Below are positions 21,804 through 33,632 of a stretch of DNA of 64,000 bases, in pieces. Source of the DNA: Hortaea werneckii. Its lineage: Eukaryota; Ascomycota; Dothideomycetes; Mycosphaerellales; Teratosphaeriaceae. Location of the stretch: assembly GCA_037044905.1 (NCBI GenBank), contig JBAOKB010000173.1:62001-126000 (forward strand), read 5' to 3'. The notes under the pieces were generated by a model. It was not told the DNA's origin, ran no database searches, and worked only from the letters and a program-made list of their open reading frames with translations. Both the position numbers and the translations under genes were made by a program. Each line of letters opens with the position of its first letter. Within the stretch, counting starts at the first letter, position 1.

Positions 21804-22224
21804 TGTGTGTGTGTTCGTTTTGTTTGATTAAGGAGCAGCTCTATTTTTTCTTTCTATGCATTCCTTCTTCTAATCTACTTGCCTCTTCTACCTAGTGTGT
21901 TCGTTCTCCTTTCCAACAAGTTGCTAGGACACTTGTAAATGCGGACAGCATCGGAAAGCTGCGGTAACTAATTTAGCCTAGCTATTAAGGGTTTTCTAAT
22001 AGCTTTCCCTGATCGATTCTGACAGCCATATTGAATAGAAAGGACAACCTTACATTGTGACAAATCTCCACAGGCTTCTCCCAAGTACTTGGCGACAGGT
22101 ACCATTCCCCATAACTACACCGTTGCCCTCTCTCTTCCTCGCCAAGCCGGCCACAATCAGGATGGACGGCAGCAGGATAGAACACGCGCAAGCTAACACC
22201 TACGTGCGGGATCTAGCGGGCTTG

Positions 22225-22560
22225 CATGGCCCTCACAACCGAGATAATTGAACATGGCGGCGTGCCGTCAGATCGCTTGCGGCAGACCTGACAGTGTTGG
22301 CGCAGGGGCTAGCCTCAAGCAAGCCAACAAGCATGGAGGAATTTTATGTCTCACGCTCGTAGCATAACCGGACACTGTGTCGTCCAGCATCATCAGGCGG
22401 AGTAACAAGATTTCCCCATCCCACTGGAGCAGCAACGACTCGACTGTTAAGGCATCGCATGGATCACCGGCTTAGCGGTACCCCATCCTTACGACGAGCG
22501 CGATTTGCGCAAGATAGTTTCGTAGATTGCATTCGAGAGCGCTGAAGATCGACGCCGCGC
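22225..22560 (+). repeat. Dispersed repeat R1, copy A
   Basis: Diverged copy of 31440-31760, same orientation. Shared stretches include gtgccgtcagatcgcttgcg, ctgtgtcgtccagc, ccactggagcagcaa and acgacgagcgcgattt. It may be a fragment of an old gene (frames such as VPSDRLRELDDAYARAK in copy B), but both copies have stops. Confidence 0.75.
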
Positions 22561-23287
22561 CAGTGGCCGATGGCTCAAGAGGGCTGAGAATGTCTTGAAA
22601 CTCTACCTGTCATCCAGCCGCCCAAAGTCAATATTCAAATAATACGCGGTTCTGCTACAAGACTCTTCCTTAGCAGCATGACGATGGCCCAGGAGACTCC
22701 CACATTTCAGATATCTCTGCACATTGCATTTAGACCGTCAGGTCTGAAGGTCACTGCGCAAACTTAGTACCTCTCCTTTGTTCTGTTGCGAAGGAAAGCT
22801 TTGTGGGATAGCTACCATCGATGGTCGGGCTATGCTCCATAGCTCTTCGGATGTCGAGTCGAGGCCTAGTAAGCACTTCCCCAAGAACCTGTCTCCATCT
22901 TCGCAGCACTTCAAGTTTGCAGAAACAATAATGGTCCTGTGGCAGCGTAGCCATAGAGACAATCTTGCTTGGTCGTTTCGGGCTTACTAACAGTGCAGAA
23001 TAGACATCACTATTAGAGGTAGTTCAAGCTGCGTCTCTTCTCGAGGAGATCTTTTACCACATTCCTTCCCCCTTCCTCCCCCGCGGCCCCTTCGCGCCGT
23101 GAAAGAATCTTGTGAAGCAGCCACTTCTTGCCGCAAGGGACATTGAATCGTTTCCACGTCAGAATTGCCATAACCTGCGAGATGTCAACCATAGATCTTT
23201 GTAATAGCTCTAGATAAAGCCATAATAGCAACGATGATGATGAAGAAAAGCGAGAGTGATCTCGTGGAATGGAAAATAGTGAATGAG
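22561..23287. other. No supported gene
   Basis: The interval between repeat R1-A and gene alpha-A; its right end probably includes the 3' UTR of alpha-A. Confidence 0.4.
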
Positions 23288-23929
23288 CTACCAACAGACT
23301 GAGCGCTCCTGCACTCTCCCGTCTATCTGCACAAGCAGGTGCTTTTCCTGAGCCTCGTCCAGCAGACATACAATGTCTTTTAGGTCTAAAGACACGAAAT
23401 TCTGCACGAGTGTTGGGTTTTGTACAATTATGCGGACCTCACCGACCATTATGGTAAACAAAAGCCCTGCGTCTTGTTCTTCTCCTTTTGCTGTTGCGTC
23501 TGTTGCCGTTACCTCGTAGCAATGCCTACTATCGCAGCCTTGATACGGCGAATGGGGGGCTCTTTGTAGTTGAACCTTAACAAAAACAGTTTCCCTTTTA
23601 TCAGATTCCTCGTTATCAGATTCTACAGTGTGCTGTGAGAGGTTAGCTGTTGTCCTAGCCAGGAGGGTAACAGCGCTAGATTTCGCACCATCCGAACGAA
23701 TCCAGATGGTACAAGGAGAGCCCCTCCCGCCCTTGTGGATTCGCGTCTGATTCCCGATTTCCGAAGCCCCTCGCAGTTGTTGCCGTTTCGAGCTGGAGCA
23801 CCTTCTCATCTTAGTATCTGGTTTTTGTCTCCCAGCAAACGATGAAGAGTATCCCTTACATGGCGTGTGTACCTCTTTTGCTTCACATCGAAATTCACAC
23901 GAATGCTCGACTGCGGTAAAGAAGCACAT
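23288..23929 (-). CDS. Gene alpha, copy A: Cys-rich N-terminus, unknown
   Basis: Intronless frame of 213 residues from Met 23929 (a Met three codons upstream is also possible). Starts MCFFTAVEHSCEFRCEA with further Cys at about residues 24 and 44, then a basic linker, an acidic stretch (ESDNEESDKRE), and a C-terminal beta-rich region (LLFTIMVGEVRIIVQNPTLV, VSLDLKDIVCLLD, KHLLVQIDGR). Copy B at 32936-33632 aligns over both ends (MCKYTEVELACDQRC; DFVFLPQAVQEKYHLL) but is frameshifted. Function unknown. Conservation of both termini in the two copies suggests it was a real gene. Confidence 0.5.
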   Translation of the reverse strand: MCFFTAVEHSCEFRCEAKEVHTPCKGYSSSFAGRQKPDTKMRRCSSSKRQQLRGASEIGNQTRIHKGGRGSPCTIWIRSDGAKSSAVTLLARTTANLSQHTVESDNEESDKRETVFVKVQLQRAPHSPYQGCDSRHCYEVTATDATAKGEEQDAGLLFTIMVGEVRIIVQNPTLVQNFVSLDLKDIVCLLDEAQEKHLLVQIDGRVQERSVCW

Positions 23930-24050
23930 TCTCGGCATAAAAAGACATGCGAGGTGAAACTTAAGCTGTTAAGTGATGGTCCGAATGTGTGATCTAAACA
24001 TCCATGGAGGGACAGCACCGGGACTTTATGCTTTTCAGAGAGCGAACAAG

Positions 24051-25171
24051 TTGAGAGTCTCAACTATACCGGCAGAGGGTACAATGCATGCATCGGGCAA
24101 GTGGCGTCGACGACCATGTCGCCCAATATAGGCTGCTATCAACAGATTGACCATGCGTGCAGATCGTTGCAAAGTGGAGATTCGTGCCCTTCTTTCCTCC
24201 GTAGCTGCATCCAGCAAAGGAAGGTGCGGGTACAACCGGAAGCAGGTCACTACCTGATTGAGCGAAAAGACAAGCTGCGACGACTCTTTTTGAAAGATTG
24301 GGGGCCAGCACCTCCGCGGTTAACTGGTATGAAAACGTGCAAACTTGTATTTACGTCGATAGGTACCTAGGTACTTACTCCAGCAGCGATGCAGGCTGCG
24401 GCTCTTACGACCAATGAGCGGTTGCTCGCTCCATTCACCCACAGCTTCAAACGCCCGAGAAGCGGTCAGCGTTATGCAGAAGTGCAGATCATGAGCAGCA
24501 CTCCCCATTCTCGCAGCAACGAGCGAACAGCGGAAGAATGGTGTTAACGTTTCAAGGGCTGAGCAAGAAAGGATTGGACGTCCAAAAGTGAACGCAAGGG
24601 GGTGAGCGGTGACCCTGCGTTCAGAAGACAAGACAGCAGGTAAAGTCCCCTCAGATGACACACGTCTTGCCAAAGCCGTGCTTTGCCTTGAGCCTTTAGA
24701 TCGGCTGTTTGAATTCATTGTGCACAGCAAGCAACGCGCATGCGAGCCTTTTGGCCCTGATGATCCCTACCTACCATTTCGAATCGAAGCCGATCCTAGT
24801 CTCGCTGGATTGCCTAAGATGTTGGATTCTGTGGCCGCGAATAAAGTTTCTAGCTATGATTGTAGGTGTATTTGGCAATCTGATACAAGCCTGCGGCTTT
24901 ACGATGTCTAATTATTGAGATGACCCTTCACTGACGGGGCTGTTGATACCATTATGGCAATTTACTGTCTTTTAATTTCTCGACAGCAAAAATGCGTTCG
25001 CTTCGATCGATTCGCTCCAGGAGGCAGGCAGGGTGGGTCTTGAATCCCTTGGCGGCCGGAGGCGGTATGAGGGGCGGTAGTAGTGCCTGCGATCTCACAA
25101 GTGGGTTTTCAGGCAAGGAAGTTTGAGGTGTTTTCGATGTTGATCCAATCGCGCACAACGAGTAGCCTTCC
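24051..25171. other. Intergenic, one doubtful exon
   Basis: A plus-strand frame at 24609-24911 (LAKAVLCLEPLDRLFEFIVH, then PDDPYLPFRIEADPSL) looks protein-like but has no partner exon or recognised family. About 24.05-24.31 kb retains similarity to block B near 33.8 kb (tgagcgaaaagacaagctg-like run). Confidence 0.4.
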
Positions 25172-26006
25172 TCATCCGCTCTGGGCGAGATTGCCTGGCG
25201 CCCGGCTCTTTCTGCGTTCGCCGAGTCTTGTGGCAGGTTCGCGAGCGAATTTAAGAAACTTTGGTAAGATCGTCGTCGAGATACCTGCGAAAATCAGGAA
25301 TTCATGCGGAACGATGGTTAGCTCAAGATCGATGCCATCTCTTCCAAAGCGCAGATACGTAGTGTAAGCAACAGAATGCCAGATAGTGAGCGGCTGGATG
25401 CTGTTGTCCTATTAGCCAAAAGCAAGTACTAACGAATCCTGCCTTTTTGCTTACAACACGCGGCTTAACGGCACTAGCATTTGCTTCCAATGTGTTTGGA
25501 CGCTCCAAAGAGAGGATGCCAACAACAAGGTTAGGCACATTTCCAGCAATACGCTGGTCGCCGCTATTGTTGGCCATCTGAAGACCTGCTCGCTCATTAG
25601 CTGCGTTGGTTCTCTTGGGCTGAGCATATCAAACCTCTCCAGGTAACACAACTCTCTCCCGAAGATTGTTATAGCTGCATTCGACTGTAGCAAGCAGCAC
25701 CTCCCCCACTAGCCATAGAACACACAGCCACCACAAATAGGAGCCAATACGCCGCCATTGTATGTTGAACACTTCCTGAAGATCTGTTATGAAGGCTAGT
25801 CTTCCCATGGCGACAGAAATCAAACCAGAAACCTGGGCAAAAAAGAAGATCTATGTTTCCATTAGCCTTGAGTTTCATGAAACGAGGATCCTTTATCGTA
25901 CCCAGGCGCATGTTCTTTTGTGGGCGCATTTGCCGTGAGACGAGCTCGACAAGAGGTCTTGAATTAGATACGCCAATATTGAAACCCAGAACAGCACGCT
26001 TAGAAC
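25172..26006 (-). CDS. Gene beta, copy A: SAT4/Pth11-type membrane protein (5' exon not located)
   Basis: Four in-frame exons, 26006-25902, 25832-25635, 25585-25455 and 25400-25172, joined by 49-69-base GT..AG introns, give 220 residues. Hydrophobic segments in order: VLFWVSILAYLI, VSGLISVAMGRLAFITDL, SYLWWLCVLWLVGEVLLATV ending in the VECS loop Cys, PTIAATSVLLEMCLTLLLAS, PLTIWHSVAYTTYL, FLIFAGISTTILPKF. The GRLAF..RR..C pattern and the order of helices fit the fungal rhodopsin-domain/SAT4 superfamily, as in the gene at 43437-44695. The first exon is probably within 26007-26170, but the position matching the block B start codon reads TTG. The apparent MANNSGDQRIAG frame on this strand is a shadow. 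Confidence 0.6.
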
Positions 26007-26665
26007 CTGTTGCTTTTTGTCAGCCCCATAGAAGACAACTAGGTTGCGAGCAAGCTAACAGATGCAGATGCTGTCAAAACTTTTTAGTAGCGCTCCAGGC
26101 AGTAAAGTAATGCAGGCTTACTTGTCAACCAATAGCTCCAAGATTTTGGCCTTTTTCTAGAAATAACAAAATGAATGATGATGAAGGTAATCGAGCCAAG
26201 GGACGTGATCGTTCCAGTGACCAATGGCCAATGAAGAGTGCCGTCAGCAGCCATTCTCGCAGAAAAGAGCTGCCTCAGCCGCCTCGTGAAGTGCTATACC
26301 ACGGACCGATCTCTAGCAGACACCGGCGGTCGCATTTTTATAACGGTTCCTACGAGCCTTTACGACTCTTCATACGATCAAAGAAGACGCAGTGCCTTTG
26401 CACGATCTTGTAACCGAGATAGCGATGTGGACTTGCTGTTTGATCGCCTGCAAGAGACGCGGGATTCCAGCATCCCATTCCCACAGCTCCATCATCATCG
26501 TCCCAAACAGTGGGTCGGTCTGTCGGACGCGTAAGAAGCCCGTGCTTATGCTACAAGCCTGCCGTAACGGTATCTCAGGGACACTACAGCGCGTGGGGTG
26601 CAGCGACCCCCAGTCTTCCTATCTCAGCCACATAGATTTCGTTTGGGACGGCTAAGCCGCAATGG
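26007..26665. other. Intergenic, shared with block B
   Basis: Bases 26500-26650 (ggtcggtctgtcggacgcgt, then cagcgcgtggggtgcagc-like) match 38120-38300. No gene recognised; the left end may hold the first exon of beta-A. Confidence 0.5.
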
Positions 26666-26726
26666 CCAATCACCGTCGACCTTAGCTGTCGCCACGCTCG
26701 CGACAGCTAAGGTCGATGGTCATTGG
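26666..26726. repeat. Hairpin at the left edge of gene gamma, copy A
   Basis: Inverted repeat with 27-base arms, two mismatches, around a 7-base spacer. The left arm starts ccaatcaccgtcgacc and runs on cttagctgtcgc; the right arm is its near-perfect reverse complement. It ends about 70 bases before the gamma start codon. A related hairpin occupies the same place in block B (38933-38978). Confidence 0.85.
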
Positions 26727-26796
26727 GCTGTTCTTATGCTTGTGGTCTCTTTCTCGTAAGTCGCCCCAGGGCAGGTTGCACTCATACCTCACTGGT

Positions 26797-28690
26797 ATGG
26801 CCATCGAAAAGGTCAAACAGGTGCGTCTTGCACCTGACAGTGAAGATTCGTTGCAATCATGGGCTGCACATACCGGCGAACCAATCGACATTATAGTTCC
26901 TTCTTTCTTTCTCCAATCGAGAATCAAGATCTGGTTATGTTTGCGGTCTTTTACCAAGAGCGAATATCCACATCAACTATTCTGGGGACTGCGTCTTAGG
27001 GTTGCTGCTTCGTCTAGGCCCGAAAGTACTCAAGATCTCATTGCGCACGCTGTGCAGAAATCGCAGGAAATCGCCAAGGAGATCGACCAGATTGCTTGCT
27101 GGAACTTTGCGCGATGCGCAGTGTAAGTACACGAAGGATACTTGTGTGGGCGCGTCATTAACAAGATTGAAGTGAGCTGTGCTGTGTTGATGAAAGTACA
27201 CAACCGCTCGAAGGTCATGCGCTCTCCAAAGAACTTTCGGCAAATGATGGAACGTCTATATTGCCACGAGCCAGTAACACCGCCAACACAAAGCCGCCGC
27301 GAACGAGCCAATCTTGCGAGCTACAAGCAGCACAGGCCAAGACACGTCTACCGCCGCAGGCGACATATACCGCCAGCACACAGTTGTGGAAGTCGAACAA
27401 TGCATCCAGTTCAATGGAGAAAGACTTGAAGCTGCGAGGTCCTCAGCAAGACGTTGTCAATAGCAGAAGCCCGAACAATAACGGTGCAATGTCCAGTAAG
27501 CCTCTGAAGAAGCGCGGATGCGAAAGTCCAGATGGCCCTCCGCCGATGCAGGCCAACAAGAAACAACGAGCTTCGCTAGTCGACCTTTCGACACTTATGG
27601 TCGGTGTTTCACCTGAGCTCGAGGACCGATTACAAGATACTTGCTACAGCGAGGAGGACTGTCTTTTGGGTAACAGTCTTGTCAATTGCGTGATTGCAGG
27701 TGCCACCTACTGCAAGACGAACCCCGACTCTCAGCGAAGTTGGACAGCTAATATGGGCGCGCAACCAGACAACCAGAGCCTGTCTTTGGAGACTGCGATA
27801 CACAGCTGGAGAGAGTTGAACAGTGCTTCAGTCTATCTTAGCAACGTCACAACCTTCGTAATAAGCTGGCTCCGGGTTGTAGCCGACCTGGAGCAAATTA
27901 AAGGCAAACGTCGACGAGGGAACAGCAAGAAAACTACCTCCGGAGAACGTACTCGTCGGTCCCGAGAACGGGCAATTGGCAACTTTCTCATCCTTCTCAT
28001 TAATAGTCTGAGTGAGAGCTCAGGGAAGAAGGCATACAACGTGTGCAGCGCTCTTGCAGGTACGTACATTTGCTGTCAGAGGCGATCGTTGTGTTGAACG
28101 ATGCACAGCTTCCACTGTTGCTGGCCAGTCACTTGAAGGTCCATTGAATGAAATTCATCGTCGGTCGCGATCGAGCCAAAAGGACCTCGCCAAGTGGTGT
28201 TCCACTCTGCTCTCACAGGGAGTAGACGACACTTGGAAGACCTTGAATCTCGTATATGCCATAGACCCAGCCACCTATGTTATGACGAAGGGTACTAGGT
28301 ACGTCACTTCTTGCGACAGTAGGCAGTACGGCTAACCTTAGTAGCTACACAGCAGCTCGGAAACTCTTAAGCCTCTGTGCACCTTGCCTTTCAAGTTCCG
28401 AGGAAGCGTGTCGTCCAGAACAGTCTCCGAGTGATGCGACGTTAGAGAGCGAAGAAACTGGGACTTGTGACCCTCGGAAATTGGGAATTGAGAGCAATAT
28501 GTGCGACGTACTATCTCAGGCCAACCCACTGCGACCAGCCACACCACTTCCAAGCTCGGTCTGGGATACAGAAGCATTTGGCTTATCCCTGTGTAGCTTG
28601 TCCGGTTCTGACTCCTGGTCTAAGTTTTATCAGGACGAAAATGCCGCCATCTCCAGAACCACGGCTTGTCAAGCATTCTCCGGGCCATAG
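26797..28690 (+). CDS. Gene gamma, copy A: 583-residue protein of unknown family
   Basis: Four exons, 26797-27122, 27173-28059, 28109-28298 and 28342-28690, all GT..AG, all in frame. Start ATG 26797 is conserved in copy B (both MAIE-VKQV) and exon 1 is exactly 326 bases in both. The best conserved core is LVDLSTLMVGVSPELEDRLQ, then CYSEEDCLLGNSLVNCVI, a helix YLSNVTTFVISWLRVVAD, a basic patch (KGKRRRGNSKK), and a helix RERAIGNFLILLINSLS. Exon 2 carries a possible nuclear localisation patch (PLKKRGCES, KKQRASL). Exon 4 is Ser/Pro-rich. I do not recognise a domain. Splice-consistent frame and duplication-conserved core make it a real gene; candidate funct­ions include a nuclear regulatory protein, but that is inference from composition only. 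Confidence 0.7.
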
Positions 28691-31439
28691 TACGCCATCC
28701 CCAGGCTCAAGTCGCGGTTCCTCCTCAATACCACCAGTAGAGAAGATCAAGGAACCCGTTTCAAAACCCTTTTCAGGCTTCCAAGGTGTAAGAGCGATGG
28801 CAAAGCACACCTCGCCTTTGCTCCCGAATGGCTTAGGCATTGATTGTTTCGGAGCTCGAAAGACGGCTATGAACGACTCTATCGGCTGAGCGCCTGGACA
28901 ATATTTCTCAATTTCGGATCGCTTTCTCTGCTTGCTGTTATGAGTAGCCTCGGACTATGAGGAGGGCAAATAGTACTTACAGAATAAACGTCCTTAGCAA
29001 AACCTGCTGCGGTCGAGGGCTGCTCTGAGGAAGTGCCTTGCTCGCGAACACGTTCGGCGACTGCCTCGCAGTCCTGGCGCGATGCCACGTCCCGTAGGAT
29101 CTGTATCGTAGCACTAGACATGATCTTAGGTCCAAGTCCGTAATACTGGTGTGTATGCCATCAGTGCAGTTCTCATGCCTTGAGCGGCTAAGGTCGATGC
29201 ACCGTCTCACGTCATACAAGCGGGCCGCGTTTAGCGAGCTCCTTATAGCCGAAATTGTTGACATTACGGGCAAATATTTTGATCCCAATCTCGGATGGGC
29301 TTTCTGCACTAAGCGCTACGCCGAAGACATCGCCGTTATCAACTTTTTAGTAATACACCGCGTCATGTGAAGGACACAGGCTATAAATGGTGGTGATGGC
29401 GCCTTAAACAGACCTTCACGTGAAATAGCTTGCTCGCCAACTTGGGCATACTAATTAAGTGCCAGCAGCCATTGCCTTAATGTAACGGAGAGGACTATAG
29501 AGCGAGCGGCCAAACGCCTATTCTATGAATGTGCGAGTAATAGCTCAGCTTCATTGGGTCAATCCGGGCATCTGGATACGCGGAAGGATCATTGGCAACG
29601 TGATATGGGGCCTTGCATCGACGCATGAGGCAGCAAAGCAAAGAGCTAGGGCACGAAGGCAACAGCTACGCTGTGTGATAAGAGAAGCGATCAAACTGAG
29701 GTAGGCGCGGGCTCATCTTTGTGAAAAGAGCTTAGCGAACCTCAACACTGGCTAGTCGAAGGTTGTATGGTCACCAAGAAGCAAGAATGCTGAAGAATAT
29801 TGAGGCACAAAGAGCGGCAGATGGTACTCTGTTATGTTCGCCATGATAATCATCGGCTATTTACCAGGGATTGATGTCCACACAATGGTGCGGGTAGGCT
29901 GGGACTGGCCCTGGCCTGATGTGTACTAACATACCTGGATAGTGACGGTACCTATTGTCTAGGGGTGAGAGCATAGTCATATCAAACCCCCTTCCTCTCC
30001 AATTCTGGGGATGGTGCAGCTTACGAGTTTGCTGACGAATCGAATGTGGACCAAACTAGTGGATGTAGGCCTAAGCGGCTGCGAGGCTCGGGGGGGTACT
30101 AGTGCAGCTCTTCATCGATGAAAGGGCTTTAAAGCTTGTGGGCGTCGCTCCCGTCGGCATGGCCAGGGAACCGCGCTGTACGTGGCTCGTCCATCGTGCG
30201 ACGCTTCGGTCCAGCTATAGGCTCAGATGCTGCCATTCTACATCTTAGAGTGTTGCTCAAGTGCGAACGCAGTTCCTCTTTTTTTGGAAAAGTCTGTGGC
30301 GAAAACGATATCTGTCGTGATTGGAATGCATGCGGTGGGTCTAAAGTCCATGGAGCCTTTGTAAACGATTCTCACGAAGCGTTTTTGGTACCACGACCAA
30401 ACAAGATTCCATTAGGGTCATTGCAATTCGAGCAGACTGAGTTGGAGATCATATGCCATATATCGATTCCCTCTTTACGATGACTGCGCGACCGGTGTCC
30501 AGGCGTTCCTCTAGCGCTGCAAGGTTAAGGTCGGGGGACATTGTTGGAAGATCGAGCATGATCGCACGTCTCTGGCTGTTGGCATCCCAGACGAGGCTCT
30601 TTCAACTGGGCTCTGTCTGTTCTAGCTTGTGTTGGAACGGCGTCCAGGCGCCGGTGATTCACGTTGCAAAGACGAAGTCGTTTGCTGACCAATTGTTGGC
30701 GGAATTCCGTACCGCTTGCATCGCTACTACCTGGGTACTATGTATGTATTATTGCGGGTTGGAGAGATCCACATTTCAGTAATTATCAGCATTGTTTATA
30801 TCTTCGCGACCGCTGTAGGCAGCGTTATAATGGAAATGCATCCTATCAGAAAGCTTCAAATTCAGCCGACGTACGCAATACTGGAACGAGATTAGATGTA
30901 CACAAGTAAAGAAGCGAGAGCGGTCCTGCAGCACTCATTTTCTCCTTACGAAAAGCGCATCTTCGTCGCTATCCATGTTTCTACACTCCGGACAATCATC
31001 TTTGGCATCTATCCGCACAGCCTCGCCCGTGAGACCTTCCCGATCTAATATCGGCTGCGGGTTCTCGGGCGTCGGTATCGTCTATATAAAAGCCTGCGTA
31101 AGTGGAGACTCTTCCGATAGAGAATCCATTTGGAATTGTCGAGAGACTTTCGAGCCTAGTGACGGCTCTTTAAGTATTTTCTCACTGCTAATTAAAAGGA
31201 TTAGACGTTCTATTAGATTTAGTCTCCGTTAACCTATATAGCGCTGCATTGCTTACCATCTTCATTGTCGAAGGGCCTAATTGAAACGCCTTCAAGTTTT
31301 ATTAGATGGCTTGCAAGTGCAACGCAGACTTTTAGACGCTAATGTAGCGACGCGCTTTCGACTTCGGTAAGAATTTGTTGTTCGGAAGTAGGTAACACTA
31401 TCGTCGCCATTGTCCCCTAAGCTAGTAGCTGGTATATCT
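28691..31439. other. Spacer between blocks A and B, no convincing gene
   Basis: Short frames only. A minus-strand frame at 29121-28977 (MSSATIQILRDVASRQDCEA..) ending at a GTAAGT donor could be a first exon, but I find no second exon. At 29182-29197 the run gcggctaaggtcgatg resembles the right arm of the gamma hairpin. The 30136-31232 frames look like noise. Confidence 0.4.
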
Positions 31440-31760
31440 TGTGTGTGTAGCTGGTCCTCGCAACCGAGATAACTGGACATCGCGTGCCGTCAGATCGCTT
31501 GCGGGAGCTCGACGACGCCTACGCGAGGGCTAAACTTGAACAAGCCATGAAGCATGGGGCATTCGTATGTCTCACTCTCAAGACATGACCTGACAGTGTG
31601 TCGTCCAGCGTCGCCAGGCGTAGTGACAAGATCTCCCGATTCCACTGGAGCAGCAATGACTATGACACCGGCTTACTGTGCCTCATCCTCGCGACGAGCG
31701 CGATTCGGGCAAGATTGCTGTGCAGATTGCATCCGAGAGCGCGGATGATCGACAGAAAGC
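31440..31760 (+). repeat. Dispersed repeat R1, copy B
   Basis: Partner of 22225-22560. Same order of conserved runs (cgtgccgtcagatcgcttgc, tgtgtcgtccagcg, ccactggagcagcaa, cgacgagcgcgatt). It marks the left end of block B. Confidence 0.75.
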
Positions 31761-32935
31761 CCGGGGGGATTTAGAGCGCTCGGCACTACAGCGCAACAAT
31801 CAATTCGCTAGTCGAGCCTCGAGCTGCTGCAAACTTTGTATCCGGCGCAGCGGGAGCGGGGCAAGATACGACGCTCCTGGGCGTTGCATCGAACTTCTCC
31901 GCATCTGCCCAAGCCTTTCATCAGGACAGCGGATTGCAATCTGCTATCTTCTACTCGAAGAAGGTGCCGCCTCGGAAGATGCTGTAGATCAGATCCTTCA
32001 TTGCACGACCCCTCAGCAACGAACGCGCCGGGCATGTCTCGACGGCGCCGTCTGGATACATCGGGCTATAGTTATATTGCATGACACTTACAACTGGTCA
32101 ATTGAAAGTGCTACCCAGCTTTTTTTCTTGAGTACGTCCACGAAGTTGCCTTTGCAGAGACTGCAGCTAAGAACAACATCACAGTCTCATTGCCCATCTC
32201 CAGCCTTGCCGCAATAAAGCGTGCCCGACCTTTCGCGTGTCACGAGCAGCTTACAGCTGGCCTAGATCATGTCGCCCGGCCGGGCAAGACACTTAGGAAG
32301 ATTGCGTAGCATAAGTCAGGCATTTTTGCGAAGGGCACACCTGGCGTTTAGCGTGCCTCAAAACGACATTATAAAGTCTACCTTAATCAAGCGGGCTAAA
32401 GACAAAGATACGAACGTTACATTCGATCAAAGAAGGCTTCCTCACCAAGAACCACATCTCTGTCTGGCAGATTGCGACATATCTACGCATGAATGCAGCC
32501 TCAGCAGTTGAATCATCCAACGCGTGCTTTGCAAAATTCCAATCCGGTGGGAAGGTTGACGCAGGTGTCGCTAGATGCATCCAAGATATAGAATTGCCAG
32601 CCAAATTCGAAGTAATCGATGATGGGAAAATTACGTGGGTGCTAACTTCGTCACACAACGACCAAAGCATAAGGGCTACTTGCGAGGTATTTGCCCAACT
32701 CATTCATAGGCCAGTCGTCCGAATGCAGCCTCCCGGACTCGACTGATTATGAGCAGGAGGTCTCTGGGCAACCTGATGCTGAGGCCACCGTCTGCTTCGG
32801 TACAGCTCACAGACTATTGAAGTCCTCTAAAAAGAGAAGGGGAAAGATGGAGAGGGTACATGTACTAGCAAGAGAGTAGGCGCTGTAACTTTCAAGGCTT
32901 TCTGTCCATCTGCACAAAAACCCCTCAGCTGGCGT
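31761..32935. other. Two doubtful plus-strand frames
   Basis: The frame 31678-32217 contains protein-like text (CIELLRICPSLSSGQRIAIC, VWIHRAIVILHDTYNWSIES). The frame 32489-32746 contains IRATCEVFAQLIHRP preceded by DGKITWVLTSSHNDQ. I recognise neither family and see no joining splice sites; both may be gene remnants. Confidence 0.3.
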
Positions 32936-33632
32936 TTAATTTGATACTACAACCAGCAAGTGATACTTTTCTTGAACCGCTTGCGGCAGGAACACAAAAT
33001 CTCCAGGGTCTCGGACCAATATGTTGTTCCAGACGAGCGTCTGATTCTTCCCTCCTCTGCAAGTCACATCAGCCGTTATGTCAAACAAAAGGACTGCTTC
33101 TTTTTCCATTGTCACTTCCACATGACACTTGCCGTTGTCGAGTTTTTTCAGTAGTAGTACCTGGGCTCCCTTTTTCATTGCCACTACCACATGGCAATTG
33201 CCATTGTCGAGTTTTTGGTACGGCGGATGCTCTTGTTTCTCCAGTATTACCTGGGCATAGGTAGACCTCGCACTCTCGCTGTTGGAATCGACCGTGTGCT
33301 GTAGAGATTAGCTACGTCCTAGCCCAGAGGACTGCGGCGAGCTATAAGCCATACCGCCGCAATTATTTTCGAATCCACGATGACATGTTTACCTTGCTTT
33401 ACCCTAGGGGCATGGTTGTACCGTGTCCCCACGCATGTGAGCCCTTCGCAGTCGTGGGGATCTCGATCATGATAACCTTCTCATTAGTTGGGAATTGTCC
33501 TGCTGTCCTAAAAGTGATTATGGTTGGCTTACATTTCATGAATACCTCTTTTACTTTACATTGTTGATCATGCGCGAGTACCGTTCTACATCGTTGATCA
33601 CACGCGAGCTCGACTTCGGTGTACTTGCACAT
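32936..33632 (-). pseudogene. Gene alpha, copy B (frameshifted)
   Basis: The N-terminal frame from Met 33632 (MCKYTEVELACDQRC) and the C-terminal frame ending at 32936 (LLFDITADVTCRGG, DFVFLPQAVQEKYHLL) are both recognisable copies of alpha-A but lie in different frames, with stops between. A 70-80 base stretch is tandemly duplicated inside it (33100-33170 and 33171-33250), repeating a ttgtcgagtttttt-like run. Confidence 0.65.

Noticed and set aside
21636..21895. Arg-Glu repeat frames
   Set aside because: Pure translation of the (GA)n microsatellite.
25323..25577. Minus-strand frame MANNSGDQRIAG.. and its block B counterpart MGNSGGNKL..
   Set aside because: The other frame gives hydrophobic helices that align between copies and join in frame to neighbouring exons, so these are shadows of beta.
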